The notes under the pieces are model-generated. The model saw nothing but the letters and a program-made list of their open reading frames with translations, did not search any database and was not told the origin of the DNA. This document shows, in pieces, positions 8,005 to 16,460 of a stretch of DNA of 64,000 bases. The stretch covers positions 3,100,001 through 3,164,000 of the forward strand of contig BQOK01000001.1 in NCBI GenBank assembly GCA_022835495.1. Reading direction: 5' to 3'. Source of the stretch: Oscillospiraceae bacterium. GTDB taxonomy: Bacteria; Bacillota; Clostridia; Oscillospirales; Ruminococcaceae. The translations under genes and the position numbers were made by a program. Positions within the stretch are counted from its first letter, which is position 1. Each line of letters begins with the position of its first letter.

Positions 8005-9558
8005 ATGCAAAACATCCGTTTGCTGGACTGCACCCTGCGGGACGGCGGCTATATCAACGACTGGAACTTCGGCTTTGAAAACATCCGCGACATCGTATCC
8101 AGCCTCACCCGCGCCGGGGTGGACATCGTGGAAGTGGGCTTTCTGCGCAATGTGGACTACGATCCCGACCGCACCCGCTGGAATACCGTCAAGGAACTCA
8201 AAAGCATCCTGCCCGCCGACCGGCGCAATGTGCTCTTCAGCGGCATGGCCCTGCACAACTTTTACGATATTGACAAGCTCGAACCCTGGGACGGCACCGG
8301 CATCGACCTGATCCGGGTCACCTTCCACGACTACGACATCACCGAGGGCCTCGAGTTCTGCCGCAAGGCCCAGGAAAAGGGCTATAAGATCAGCTGCAAC
8401 CCCATCAACATCATGGGCTATTCAGACGAGGGCGTGCTCTGGCTGGTGGAGCAGGTGAATAAGCTCCACCCCTTTGCCTTCTCCATCGTCGATACCTTCG
8501 GCAGCATGCACCAGCAGGACCTGGACCGCATCGTCAGCCTGGTGGACAACAACCTCGCCAAGGACATTTCCCTCGGCCTGCACCTGCACGAGAACATGGC
8601 CCAGAGCTTCAGCCTGGCCCAGAGCTTTTTGAACAAGCACCTGGTGGGCCGGGACGTCACGGTGGACGCCAGCCTTCTGGGCATGGGCCGCACCCCCGGC
8701 AACCTGTGCATCGAGCTCATGGCCGATTATTTGAATCTGAACTTCGGCAAGCAGTATGACATCGACTGTATGCTGGACGCCATCCAGGACCACATCCTGC
8801 CCATCCGGGAAAAAGAACCCTGGGGCTACTCGCCCCCCTATTTTCTGTCGGCCCGTTACAACCTGCACCGCAATTACGCCGAGCACTTCCTCTCCAAGGG
8901 CGATCTCTCCAACCGGGACATCAACCATCTGCTCAGCCGCATCGCGCCCGAAAAAAAGACCGCGTTCGACGCCTCCTATGCAGACGAGCTGTACGCGGCC
9001 TACAAGGACCACCGGATCAACGACGCTGCCGCCCGCGCCTCTCTGCAAAAAAAGCTGGCGGGCCGCACCGTGCTCTGCCTTGCTCCCGGCGCCTCGCTCA
9101 GCACCCACAAGGCCCAGATCGAGGCCTACATCGCCGCCGAGCGGCCGCTGGTGATCGCGGCCAACTTTATCCCCGCGGATTTTTCCGCCGACTATGCCTT
9201 TTTCACCAGCGGCAAGCGGTTTGAAAAGCTCGCCGCCCGGCCCTGCCCGGTGCTCGCCACCTCCAACATCGCCGGCAAGGCGGACTATGTCCTCGACTAT
9301 AACAGCCTGGCGGGCGCTTTCCAGCTCGGCAGCAACAGCCTGGTCATGCTGCTGCACCTTCTGGCGGATCTCGGCGTCCGGGAGGCGGCCCTCGCGGGCG
9401 CCGACGGCTACGGCCCCGACGGCGAAAACTATGCCGACAAGCGCATGAAGAACCACACTCCCCGCGGGTCCGAGTACAACGCCGCCATGGCAAAGGCCAT
9501 CCGCGCGCAGGGCCTCGCCGTGCGCTTTGTCACCCCCAGCCATTACGAAAAGGAGTGA
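8005..9558 (+). CDS. DRE-TIM metallo-aldolase (HMGL-like) with an additional C-terminal domain
   Basis: 517 aa, longer than single-domain aldolases of this superfamily. Residues about 1-300 are a TIM barrel of the 4-hydroxy-2-oxovalerate aldolase/HMG-CoA lyase group: DCTLRDGG at 8-15 with R12 and metal-binding D13, the metal-ligand pair H193/H195 in GLHLHEN, and GMGRTPGN at 226-233. Such enzymes join or split pyruvate and an aldehyde. Residues about 354-517 form a separate domain (TVLCLAPGAS near 355-364, AGADGYG near 464-470) that resembles the Rossmann-like domains of DUF115/Maf proteins; that likeness is tentative. GAAAGGA precedes the ATG at 8005. Lying between a KdsB-like and a KdsC-like gene, it may build a 2-keto-3-deoxy sugar acid in place of KdsA. 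Confidence 0.75.
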   Translation: MQNIRLLDCTLRDGGYINDWNFGFENIRDIVSSLTRAGVDIVEVGFLRNVDYDPDRTRWNTVKELKSILPADRRNVLFSGMALHNFYDIDKLEPWDGTGIDLIRVTFHDYDITEGLEFCRKAQEKGYKISCNPINIMGYSDEGVLWLVEQVNKLHPFAFSIVDTFGSMHQQDLDRIVSLVDNNLAKDISLGLHLHENMAQSFSLAQSFLNKHLVGRDVTVDASLLGMGRTPGNLCIELMADYLNLNFGKQYDIDCMLDAIQDHILPIREKEPWGYSPPYFLSARYNLHRNYAEHFLSKGDLSNRDINHLLSRIAPEKKTAFDASYADELYAAYKDHRINDAAARASLQKKLAGRTVLCLAPGASLSTHKAQIEAYIAAERPLVIAANFIPADFSADYAFFTSGKRFEKLAARPCPVLATSNIAGKADYVLDYNSLAGAFQLGSNSLVMLLHLLADLGVREAALAGADGYGPDGENYADKRMKNHTPRGSEYNAAMAKAIRAQGLAVRFVTPSHYEKE

Positions 9559-9563
9559 GCCGG

Positions 9564-10088
9564 ATGCTGCCCATCAAGCTGCTGGTGCTGGACGTGGACG
9601 GTACCCTGACCGACGGCGGGCTTTACCTGGATTCCACCGGGAACGAAATGAAAAAGTTCTCGGTGCGGGACGGCGCCGGCCTTATGCTGGCGCGCGCCGC
9701 AGGCATCCGGGTCATGATCCTCACCGGCCGCGAGAGCGAGCCGGTGCGCCGCCGGGCCGCCGAGCTGCACCTGGATTGGTGCGTACAGAACTGCAAGGAT
9801 AAGCGCGCCTACCTGGCGGCCTTTCTGGCAGAGCAGGGCCTCTCCAAAGAGCAGGCCGCCTATGTGGGCGACGACTGGAACGACCTGGCCGCCATGCAGC
9901 TGTGCGGCTTTGTGGCCTGCCCGGCCAACGCCGCCCCCGAAGTGGCGGCCCTGGCCGATTACGTGTGCCCCCAAAAGGGGGGCGAGGGCGCGGTGCGGGG
10001 CGCGGTGGAATATCTGCTGCGGGGCGCCGGCCTGTTCGAAACCACCTTAAAAGCCGCCTTCGGCGCGGAGGTACCCTCCCATGTATGA
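9564..10088 (+). CDS. KdsC-like HAD phosphatase
   Basis: 174 aa, the usual length of 3-deoxy-octulosonate-8-phosphate phosphatase. The HAD nucleophile pair is D10/D12 in LDVDGT. The KdsC-typical FSVRDGAG follows at 32-39, motif III/IV GDDWND is at 102-107, and GGEGAVR near 139-145 is the C-terminal KdsC signature. The ATG at 9564 is chosen because AAGGAG (9549-9554) is 9 nt away; a GTG at 9555 overlaps the aldolase stop but has no room for the Shine-Dalgarno. It would remove phosphate from a ketosugar-acid phosphate before CMP activation. Overlap of 8 nt with the next gene shows translational coupling. Confidence 0.82.
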   Translation: MLPIKLLVLDVDGTLTDGGLYLDSTGNEMKKFSVRDGAGLMLARAAGIRVMILTGRESEPVRRRAAELHLDWCVQNCKDKRAYLAAFLAEQGLSKEQAAYVGDDWNDLAAMQLCGFVACPANAAPEVAALADYVCPQKGGEGAVRGAVEYLLRGAGLFETTLKAAFGAEVPSHV

Positions 10089-10761
10089 AGCTCTGAAACA
10101 GGCCGTGTTCGAGGCGAACCTCGCGCTGCCCAAGGCAAACCTCTGCCTGGCCACCTGGGGCAATGCCAGCCAGGCGGACCGCGAAGCCGGGGTGTTCGCC
10201 ATCAAGCCCTCAGGGGTGGATTATCAGGCCCTCACCCCCGCCGATCTGGTGGTCCTGCGCCTTGCGGACGGCGCAGTGGTGGAAGGCGCGCTGCGCCCCT
10301 CGTCCGACACCGCCACCCATCTGGAGCTCTATCGCGCCTTTCCCGAGGCGTGCGGCGTGGTGCACACCCACAGCCGGTGGGCCACCATCTTTGCGCAGGC
10401 CGGGCGCAGCATCCCGGCTCTCGGCACCACCCACGCCGATACCTTTTACGGCCCGGTGCCCTGCGTCCGCCCCCTCACAAAAGAGGAGGTCGAAGCCGGG
10501 TACGAGCGCAATACCGGCCTTGTGCTGGCGGCCGGCTGCCCGGCGCACGCCGCGATCCCTGCCGGCCTTGTAAAAGGGCACGGCCCTTTCACCTGGGGCA
10601 AAAGCGCAGCGGCGGCGGTCCAGCATGCGATCATTCTCGAGGAGGTTGCCATGATGGCATACCACACCCTCGCGCTGGGCGGCGCCCCGGTGGACCAATA
10701 TCTGCTGGATAAGCACTACCTCCGCAAGCACGGTCCCGGCGCGTATTACGGCCAGGGCTGA
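10081..10761 (+). CDS. L-ribulose-5-phosphate 4-epimerase (AraD/UlaF-like class II aldolase fold)
   Basis: 226 aa. The zinc ligands H95 and H97 (HTHS) and H167 (KGHG), the phosphate-site D76 (SSDT), D120 in TTHAD and the C-terminal RKHGPGAYYG match the AraD family closely. D120 and the late tyrosines are epimerase features, so it is called an epimerase rather than an aldolase. It interconverts L-ribulose-5-phosphate and D-xylulose-5-phosphate in known members. No arabinose, ascorbate or xylulose catabolic genes lie nearby; instead it overlaps the KdsC-like gene by 8 nt inside the polysaccharide locus. It probably supplies or shapes a pentose-phosphate precursor for the neighbouring aldolase (inference). 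Confidence 0.8.
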   Translation: MYEALKQAVFEANLALPKANLCLATWGNASQADREAGVFAIKPSGVDYQALTPADLVVLRLADGAVVEGALRPSSDTATHLELYRAFPEACGVVHTHSRWATIFAQAGRSIPALGTTHADTFYGPVPCVRPLTKEEVEAGYERNTGLVLAAGCPAHAAIPAGLVKGHGPFTWGKSAAAAVQHAIILEEVAMMAYHTLALGGAPVDQYLLDKHYLRKHGPGAYYGQG

Positions 10762-10827
10762 ACCTCCCCCGTTTTGGAAAATCATTTTGCGCGAAAACAA
10801 AACTGCGGAAAGGTTTTTATACACTTT

Positions 10828-12978
10828 ATGAAACAGTTTATCGCACAGCTCAAACAGCACCGGCGCATCCTTCTGTGCGTTCTCGCCTGCCTCGCGGCGT
10901 TTTCCGTGTTTGCCCTCATCTGGCTCACCAACATCCGGGGCCAGGGCGAGAAGAGCTCGGGCTGGGCCATCAACGATCAGTTCCACAGCTATGTGCCGGT
11001 GGAACAGCAGCTGGTGCAGGAGTTCACCTGTGACCGCGATCTGTATGCCCTCAGCTTTGTGCTCGCCGCCCAGGATGTGCAAACGCCCCCCGAGGGCGCC
11101 CTGGACCTTGTGCTGGAAGACGTGGACACCGGCGAGGTGCTGGCCCGCTCCCAGGGTGAGCTGCGCTACATTTACAACGGCTGGGACGCCTATTACACCA
11201 CCCTTGGGCTCGCCCCCCCGGTGGAACTGCCCAGCGCCGGGCAGCGGCATTACCGGGTCACCCTCACCCCCCATTACACCGGCGAGGGCCGCCTTGTGGC
11301 CGGCTACGAAGAGGGGGGGGCGCCGGCCGGCATCTCCCTCACGGCGGACGGCAAACCGGTAAACGGCACCCTGGCCCTCAAAGGCACGCAGGCGCGGGTG
11401 GGCGGTTTTCTCACCGCCTTTTATTGGTTCATCGCCCTGGGCTGCATCGCCCTTCTCGGGGCCGCCACCTGGTTCGTTGCGGGCAAAAAGCTGCCGCTGC
11501 ACCGGCTGGTGTTCCTGCTCATCCTGGGGCTGGGGCTTCTCTACAACCTGGTTCTTCCTCCCTATGCCGCGCCGGACGAGATGTTTCATATCAACCAGAG
11601 CTTCAGCCTGGCAAGCTCGGCCTACAACCCCTATCTGCCGGTGGGTAAGGTCCCCCTGCACGAATCCCTGCACCGCCCCTCAGACCAGGATCCCCTTCTG
11701 CAGGACGGCTATACCACCGTGTTCACCTGGCAGCGCATGGCAAAGCTTGCGGGCGAGCGCAACACCGACGCCTGGGGCGTGACCCCCAACCGCAATTCCC
11801 CCCAGGCCGACAACAGCTACACCCTGTATCTTGTCAGTTCCGCGGCGGTGCTGCTCTGCTTTTACCTGCGGGTCGGGTTTGTGGGGGCCCTCTTCGCCGG
11901 GCGGCTGGCAAATCTGTTGTTTTTTGCTTTTCTTGCTGCCTGGGCGGTCAAGCGAACGCCGGTGGCAAAACCCGTGTTCGCCCTCTCCGCCCTTCTGCCC
12001 ATGACCCTGCATCTGGCGGCCTCCTTCAGCCGGGATTCCAACCTTTTGGCCCTGTGCTTTCTGTTTTCCGCGGTCATGCTGGATCTGGCCTTCGGCCCGC
12101 GCGAGCGCCTGGGCTGGGAGCAGCTGCTCCTCCCGGCCGTGCTGGGCGTGGTCATCGCCCCCAGCAAGCTCGTGTATCTGCCGCTCATCGCGCTGGTGTT
12201 CCTCATCCCCGCCGCGCGGCTGGGGCGGTACTCCAGGCTGCTCAAGGCCGGCTTCGTGGTGCTGTGCCTCGCGGCATTTTTGTCCGGGCGCGGGGTCGGG
12301 CTCACCTTGGGCGGCTTCACCCAGGGCAGCGGCCAGGCCGCTGAAGGCGCGGTGAGCAGCCAGGCGGCAGAGGGCCTGGCCGGCGGCCAAACCGCCAGCC
12401 AGGCACAGCAGGCTGAGCCATCGGAGCCCTTTCCCTCTGAGGCCCCCGGCGGCGAGGCCGCCCCCTCCCTTCCCGAGCAGGACCTGGTGTGTTATACCCT
12501 CCCCTATATTCTCTCCCACCCGCTGGACACTTTGCAGCTGTGTGTCCGTTCCCTTGTCGAGCTGGGCGACCATTACGTCAAAACTCTGGTGGGGGGCACC
12601 CTGAGCTACTTCAACACCAGCAAAGATTTAAACATTGCCTGGACCTTCGTGGCGGCACTGTACCTCCTCCTGGCTCTCGCGTGGCTCTCCCCGGGCCAGA
12701 TCGTTCTGCCCGGGCGCGCCAAAGCCCTCTGCCTTTTCTCTGCGCTTGTCTGCTGCGGCCTTGCCGTGGTGGGCTGCATTTCCTGGACTCCCACCTATTA
12801 CACCGTTATCTATGGCTTCCAGGGCCGTTATCTCCTTCCGGTGCTGCCCCTGCTGCTCTCGGTGCGGCCAAAGCGCCTCACCCTCACGGCAGACTGCAGC
12901 TACGGCCTTGTGTACGCCGCGGTCCTGGTGGGCCTCGGCGTGCTGCTCAACGCATTCCTGGCCGTCGTGGCCCGCTAA
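10828..12978 (+). CDS. DUF2142 polytopic membrane protein, probable GT-C type transferase
   Basis: 716 aa with one N-terminal transmembrane helix (about 17-35), a long extracytoplasmic stretch, and about ten further hydrophobic segments. The PPYAAPDEMFH motif is the DUF2142 signature and carries the acidic residue expected of GT-C enzymes using polyprenyl-phosphate sugars. A low-complexity, Ala/Gln/Glu/Ser-rich loop of about 60 residues is encoded around 12330-12480. The start at 10828 (MKQFIAQL) is used because a helix follows directly and GGAAAGG lies at 10807-10813, although the 14-nt spacing is long; a TTG at 10774 is possible. Its polyprenyl-linked donor could be made by the following GT2-GtrA protein. 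Confidence 0.78.
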   Translation: MKQFIAQLKQHRRILLCVLACLAAFSVFALIWLTNIRGQGEKSSGWAINDQFHSYVPVEQQLVQEFTCDRDLYALSFVLAAQDVQTPPEGALDLVLEDVDTGEVLARSQGELRYIYNGWDAYYTTLGLAPPVELPSAGQRHYRVTLTPHYTGEGRLVAGYEEGGAPAGISLTADGKPVNGTLALKGTQARVGGFLTAFYWFIALGCIALLGAATWFVAGKKLPLHRLVFLLILGLGLLYNLVLPPYAAPDEMFHINQSFSLASSAYNPYLPVGKVPLHESLHRPSDQDPLLQDGYTTVFTWQRMAKLAGERNTDAWGVTPNRNSPQADNSYTLYLVSSAAVLLCFYLRVGFVGALFAGRLANLLFFAFLAAWAVKRTPVAKPVFALSALLPMTLHLAASFSRDSNLLALCFLFSAVMLDLAFGPRERLGWEQLLLPAVLGVVIAPSKLVYLPLIALVFLIPAARLGRYSRLLKAGFVVLCLAAFLSGRGVGLTLGGFTQGSGQAAEGAVSSQAAEGLAGGQTASQAQQAEPSEPFPSEAPGGEAAPSLPEQDLVCYTLPYILSHPLDTLQLCVRSLVELGDHYVKTLVGGTLSYFNTSKDLNIAWTFVAALYLLLALAWLSPGQIVLPGRAKALCLFSALVCCGLAVVGCISWTPTYYTVIYGFQGRYLLPVLPLLLSVRPKRLTLTADCSYGLVYAAVLVGLGVLLNAFLAVVAR

Positions 12979-12997
12979 CAGAAAGGGATTTTTGTCC

Positions 12998-14065
12998 ATG
13001 CAAGATTACAAACAAGTGCCGCTCATCATCCCCAGCCTCGAGCCGGACGAAAAGCTGCCCCGCCTGCTGGAGCAGCTCAAGGCCGCGGGCATCCAAAACA
13101 TCGTCCTGGTGGACGACGGCAGCGGCCCCGAATACGCCCCTTTTTTTGCAGACGCCGCCAGCCGTCACGGCTGCGTGGTGCTGCGCCATGCGGTCAACCT
13201 GGGCAAGGGGCGCGCGCTCAAAACCGCCTTCAATTACTGCCTCAACACCTGGCCAAACGCAGTGGGCTGCGTCACCGCCGACTCGGACGGCCAGCACACC
13301 CCCGCCTGCATCCTGCGGGTCATGGAGGCTTTGTGCCAGCACCCGGGCTCCCTTGTTCTGGGCGTGCGGGATTTTTCCGGCAAGGACGTGCCCGCCCGCT
13401 CCAGCTTCGGCAACCGGATCACCTGCGGGGTCTTCCGCTTCCTGGTGGGCCTGACCATCAGCGACACCCAGACCGGCCTGCGGGCCGTGCCCACGGGCTA
13501 TATGCGCGCGCTGCTTCAAAGCAAGGGCGAGCGTTTTGAGTTCGAGAGCAACATGCTCATCGACACCAAGGAAAACGAGGTTCCCATTCTGGAAGTCCCC
13601 ATCGAAACCGTCTACATCGAGGAAAACCGCACCAGCCATTTCCATCCCCTGCGCGATTCTGCCCGCATCTACGCTGTGTTCGGAAAATTCCTCTTCTCCT
13701 CGCTGTCCTCCAGTGTGGTCGACATCTGCCTGTTTACCCTGTTCTGCGCCTTGCTGGGCGGCATGCTGCCCGCGTCATTGTACATCACCGTGCCCACCGT
13801 GCTGGCCCGGATCATCTCGGCCACCTACAATTATCTGCTGAACTACAGGGTGGTCTTCAAAAGCAAAGAGGGGCACGGCATGGCCGCCGCAAAGTACGTT
13901 GCGCTGGCCGTGGTGCAGATGGCCTGTTCCGCCCTGCTTGTGAGCGTATTATACCACTGGGCCGCCGGCGGCGAGGTGCTCATCAAGATCTGTGTGGACG
14001 TATTTCTGTTTTTCATCAGCTTCCAAATCCAGCGGGAATTCGTCTACAAACACAAAAAGACCTGA
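12998..14065 (+). CDS. GT2 glycosyltransferase fused to a GtrA-like membrane domain
   Basis: 355 aa. Residues 1 to about 215 are a dolichol-phosphate-mannose-synthase-like GT2 domain with the acidic pair D39-D40 and the metal site ADSDGQH at 94-100. Residues about 225-355 contain four hydrophobic helices of the GtrA type, starting near GKFLFSSL. Such fusions make a polyprenyl-phosphate-linked sugar and help flip it outward. The ATG at 12998 follows AGAAAGGG. It lies 19 nt after the DUF2142 gene, the likely user of the lipid-linked sugar. Confidence 0.88.
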   Translation: MQDYKQVPLIIPSLEPDEKLPRLLEQLKAAGIQNIVLVDDGSGPEYAPFFADAASRHGCVVLRHAVNLGKGRALKTAFNYCLNTWPNAVGCVTADSDGQHTPACILRVMEALCQHPGSLVLGVRDFSGKDVPARSSFGNRITCGVFRFLVGLTISDTQTGLRAVPTGYMRALLQSKGERFEFESNMLIDTKENEVPILEVPIETVYIEENRTSHFHPLRDSARIYAVFGKFLFSSLSSSVVDICLFTLFCALLGGMLPASLYITVPTVLARIISATYNYLLNYRVVFKSKEGHGMAAAKYVALAVVQMACSALLVSVLYHWAAGGEVLIKICVDVFLFFISFQIQREFVYKHKKT

Positions 14066-14154
14066 CGCGCAGCCCTCCCCGGCGCTGCTGCGCGCTTTTG
14101 GGCCGCGCCCGCCCGGCGCGGCCTTTCAGTCTATTGGAAAGGAGCGGGCCGCCT

Positions 14155-15321
14155 GTGACCATCTGCTTTTTCTCCGCCCAATACCTGCCCACCGTGGGCG
14201 GGGTCGAGCGCTATACCTATAACCTGGCACGTCGGCTGGCGGCAGCCGGTCACAAAGCGCTTGTGGTCACCAGCGCCCTTCCCGGCCTGCCCCAGCGGGA
14301 AACAGTGCCGGAGGGGATCGAGGTGTTCCGCCTGCCCGTGTGGCAGCTCATGCAGGGGCGCTTTCCGGTCCTCAAGCCCGGCAAAGCCCTCAAAGCTGCC
14401 GCCGCGCCGGTCTGGGCGCAGGAAATTGACCTGTGCATTATCAACACCAGGTTTTATGTCTTGAGTTTATACGCTGCGTATCAATGCGACAGGCGCGGTA
14501 TCCCGCATCTTGTAGTGGATCATTCCACCGGCCACCTCCCCATGGGCAGCGCCCTGCTGAACGCGGCCGGCTCTGCGTACGAACATCTGGCGGCCGCCTT
14601 TTTAAAGCGCCACTGCCGTCGCTTTTTCGGGGTGAGCCAGGCGGTATGCGGGTGGCTGGGGCATTTTGGCATCCAGGCTGAAGGCCAGCTCTACAACGCG
14701 GTGGACCCGGCCGAGGTCCGCCGGCTTGCCGCCGCGCCGGGCGCGGTGGACTGGCGGGCGCGCCTCGGGCTCAGCCCCGGCTGCCGCCTGGTGGTTTCTC
14801 TGGGCCGCCTCATCCCGGAAAAGGGGGTGCCCGAACTCATCGAGGCCTTCCGCCGCGCCGCGCCCCCGAATGCCGCCCTGGTGGTGGCAGGCGACGGGCC
14901 GCTGCTGGCAAAGCTGCAGCAGGCGCCTCTCCCCGGCGTATACCTGGTGGGGTCGGTCCCCTATGCCCAGGCAATGCAGCTGCTGGCCCAAAGCCAGCTC
15001 TATTGTCTGCCCACCTATTATGCCGAGGGCTTTCCCACCACCTTTCTCGAGGCGGCGGCCTGCGGCTGTCCCATCCTCACCACCCGAACCGGCGGCAGCA
15101 GCGAGCTTTTGCCGGACGAAAGCTACGGCATTCAATTGGACGGGCCGGACCCCGGCCCGCTCTCCCAGGCACTCGCCGGCGCCCTTGCCCGCGAGGGGTG
15201 GCGTCTTGCCGCCGCCCAAAAAACGGCCGCGCGCCTGGAAGCACTCTTTACCTGGGACGCAGTGGCCGCCCAGGTGGAACAACTTGCCCGCACCGCGTGC
15301 GAACAACAAAAAAAAGGATGA
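14155..15321 (+). CDS. Family 4 glycosyltransferase
   Basis: 388 aa GT-B fold enzyme. The N-terminal domain holds the GGVERYTYNLARRL acceptor-side motif; the C-terminal domain contains the donor-binding SLGRLIPEKGVPELIEAF and the EGFPTTFLEAAACGCP segment, whose glutamates bind the nucleotide sugar. The start is GTG at 14155, chosen because GGAAAGGAG (14136-14144) is 10 nt away and the fold begins at TICFFSAQYLP. A GC-rich hairpin (14101-14123) lies in the gap before it, but with only a weak T-run. Donor sugar unknown. Confidence 0.88.
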   Translation: MTICFFSAQYLPTVGGVERYTYNLARRLAAAGHKALVVTSALPGLPQRETVPEGIEVFRLPVWQLMQGRFPVLKPGKALKAAAAPVWAQEIDLCIINTRFYVLSLYAAYQCDRRGIPHLVVDHSTGHLPMGSALLNAAGSAYEHLAAAFLKRHCRRFFGVSQAVCGWLGHFGIQAEGQLYNAVDPAEVRRLAAAPGAVDWRARLGLSPGCRLVVSLGRLIPEKGVPELIEAFRRAAPPNAALVVAGDGPLLAKLQQAPLPGVYLVGSVPYAQAMQLLAQSQLYCLPTYYAEGFPTTFLEAAACGCPILTTRTGGSSELLPDESYGIQLDGPDPGPLSQALAGALAREGWRLAAAQKTAARLEALFTWDAVAAQVEQLARTACEQQKKG

Positions 15322-15329
15322 CGTCGCTC

Positions 15330-16049
15330 ATGGCAAAATTGCTCATTGTGATCCCCGCCTACAACGAGGAAGAAAACATCGTTCAGGTGGTCGGGCAGCT
15401 GGCCGCTGTCTGCCCCCAATACGATTATGTGGTGGTCAACGACGGCAGCCGGGACCGCACGGCGGCGCTCTGCCGCCAGCACGGCTTCCGGCTCATTGAT
15501 CTGCCCATCAATCTGGGGCTTGCCGGCGCATTCCAGACCGGCCTGCGCTACGCGGCAGAAAACGGTTACGACTGCGCCCTCCAGTTCGACGCAGACGGCC
15601 AGCACTGTCCCGAGTATATCCAGCCCATGCTGGATCTGCTGGAGCAAGGGGCCGACATTGTGATCGGCAGCCGTTTTGTCACGGTCAAAAAGCCCCGCAA
15701 TCTGCGCATGGTGGGCAGTTATCTCATCAGCTGGGCCATCCGGCTGACCACCCGCAGGGCCATCTGCGACCCCACCAGCGGCATGCGCATGTTCAACCGC
15801 GCCATGGTGGAGGAATTTGCCGAAAATCTGAATTACGGCCCCGAGCCGGACACCATCAGCTATCTCATCAAAAACGGCGCGGTGGTCAAGGAGCTCCAGG
15901 TCGAAATGCGCGAGCGCACCGCGGGCTCCAGTTACCTGAATTTTGCCCGCAGCGTGGAATATATGTGTAAAATGGGGCTCTCCATCCTGCTCATCCAATG
16001 GTTCCGCAAGCGCGACACCGTGACCCCCTATCCGGAAAGGAGCCTGTAA
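15330..16049 (+). CDS. DPM-synthase-like family 2 glycosyltransferase
   Basis: 239 aa. IPAYNEEENI is followed by VVNDGSRDRT with its acidic pair and the metal site DADGQH, the pattern of dolichyl/undecaprenyl-phosphate sugar transferases. There is no C-terminal membrane domain, but the adjacent DUF2304 protein supplies one and the two genes are 1 nt apart, a pairing common in Firmicutes surface loci. Two starts are possible: ATG 15318, overlapping the previous stop, and ATG 15330, which is preferred because AAAGGA ends 11 nt upstream of it. Confidence 0.87.
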   Translation: MAKLLIVIPAYNEEENIVQVVGQLAAVCPQYDYVVVNDGSRDRTAALCRQHGFRLIDLPINLGLAGAFQTGLRYAAENGYDCALQFDADGQHCPEYIQPMLDLLEQGADIVIGSRFVTVKKPRNLRMVGSYLISWAIRLTTRRAICDPTSGMRMFNRAMVEEFAENLNYGPEPDTISYLIKNGAVVKELQVEMRERTAGSSYLNFARSVEYMCKMGLSILLIQWFRKRDTVTPYPERSL

Positions 16050-16050
16050 T

Positions 16051-16428
16051 ATGCCGTTTGATATGTCGGTCATTTATCCCTGGTTTTTCCGGCTGCTGCT
16101 GATCGCGGGCAGCCTGTGCACCGTGCTGTTCATTCTCAGGCGCATCCGCCATGCCAAGATCCAAATCGAGGACTCGATCTTTTGGTTCGCCTTCTCCGGC
16201 CTGCTGCTGCTGCTGAGCCTTTTCCCCCAGATCGCTTACTGGGTGGCCGCGCGCCTCGGCTTTATCAGCCCCATCAACGCCGTTTACCTGGCGATCATCT
16301 TCTTGCTGCTCATCAAACAGTTTTTCATGAGCGTGCGGCTCAGCCAGATGGATTCCAAGCTCAAGGCGCTGGCCCAAAAGGTGGCCCTGAACGAAGAAAA
16401 AATCGAGCGGGACCGGCGGGACGACTGA
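16051..16428 (+). CDS. DUF2304 small membrane protein
   Basis: 125 aa with three hydrophobic segments (roughly 10-28, 41-62 and 70-88) followed by a charged helix at 93-125 rich in Lys, Glu and Arg, likely a coiled coil on the cytoplasmic side. Length and pattern match DUF2304. A GGAAAGGAG Shine-Dalgarno lies at 16034-16042. It probably anchors the preceding GT2 at the membrane; this is inferred from gene pairing. Confidence 0.8.
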   Translation: MPFDMSVIYPWFFRLLLIAGSLCTVLFILRRIRHAKIQIEDSIFWFAFSGLLLLLSLFPQIAYWVAARLGFISPINAVYLAIIFLLLIKQFFMSVRLSQMDSKLKALAQKVALNEEKIERDRRDD

Positions 16429-16460
16429 CCTGCTTTTTCCCCGGTTAGGAGCATGAAAAA

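Noticed and set aside
7188-10088. KDO synthesis for lipopolysaccharide
   Set aside because: KdsB- and KdsC-like genes suggest it, but no kdsA, waaA or lpx gene is present and all housekeeping genes are of Gram-positive type.
14101-14123. Terminator before the GT4 gene
   Set aside because: The stem is GC-rich but is followed by only TTTC, so it is unlikely to stop transcription strongly in the middle of the locus.
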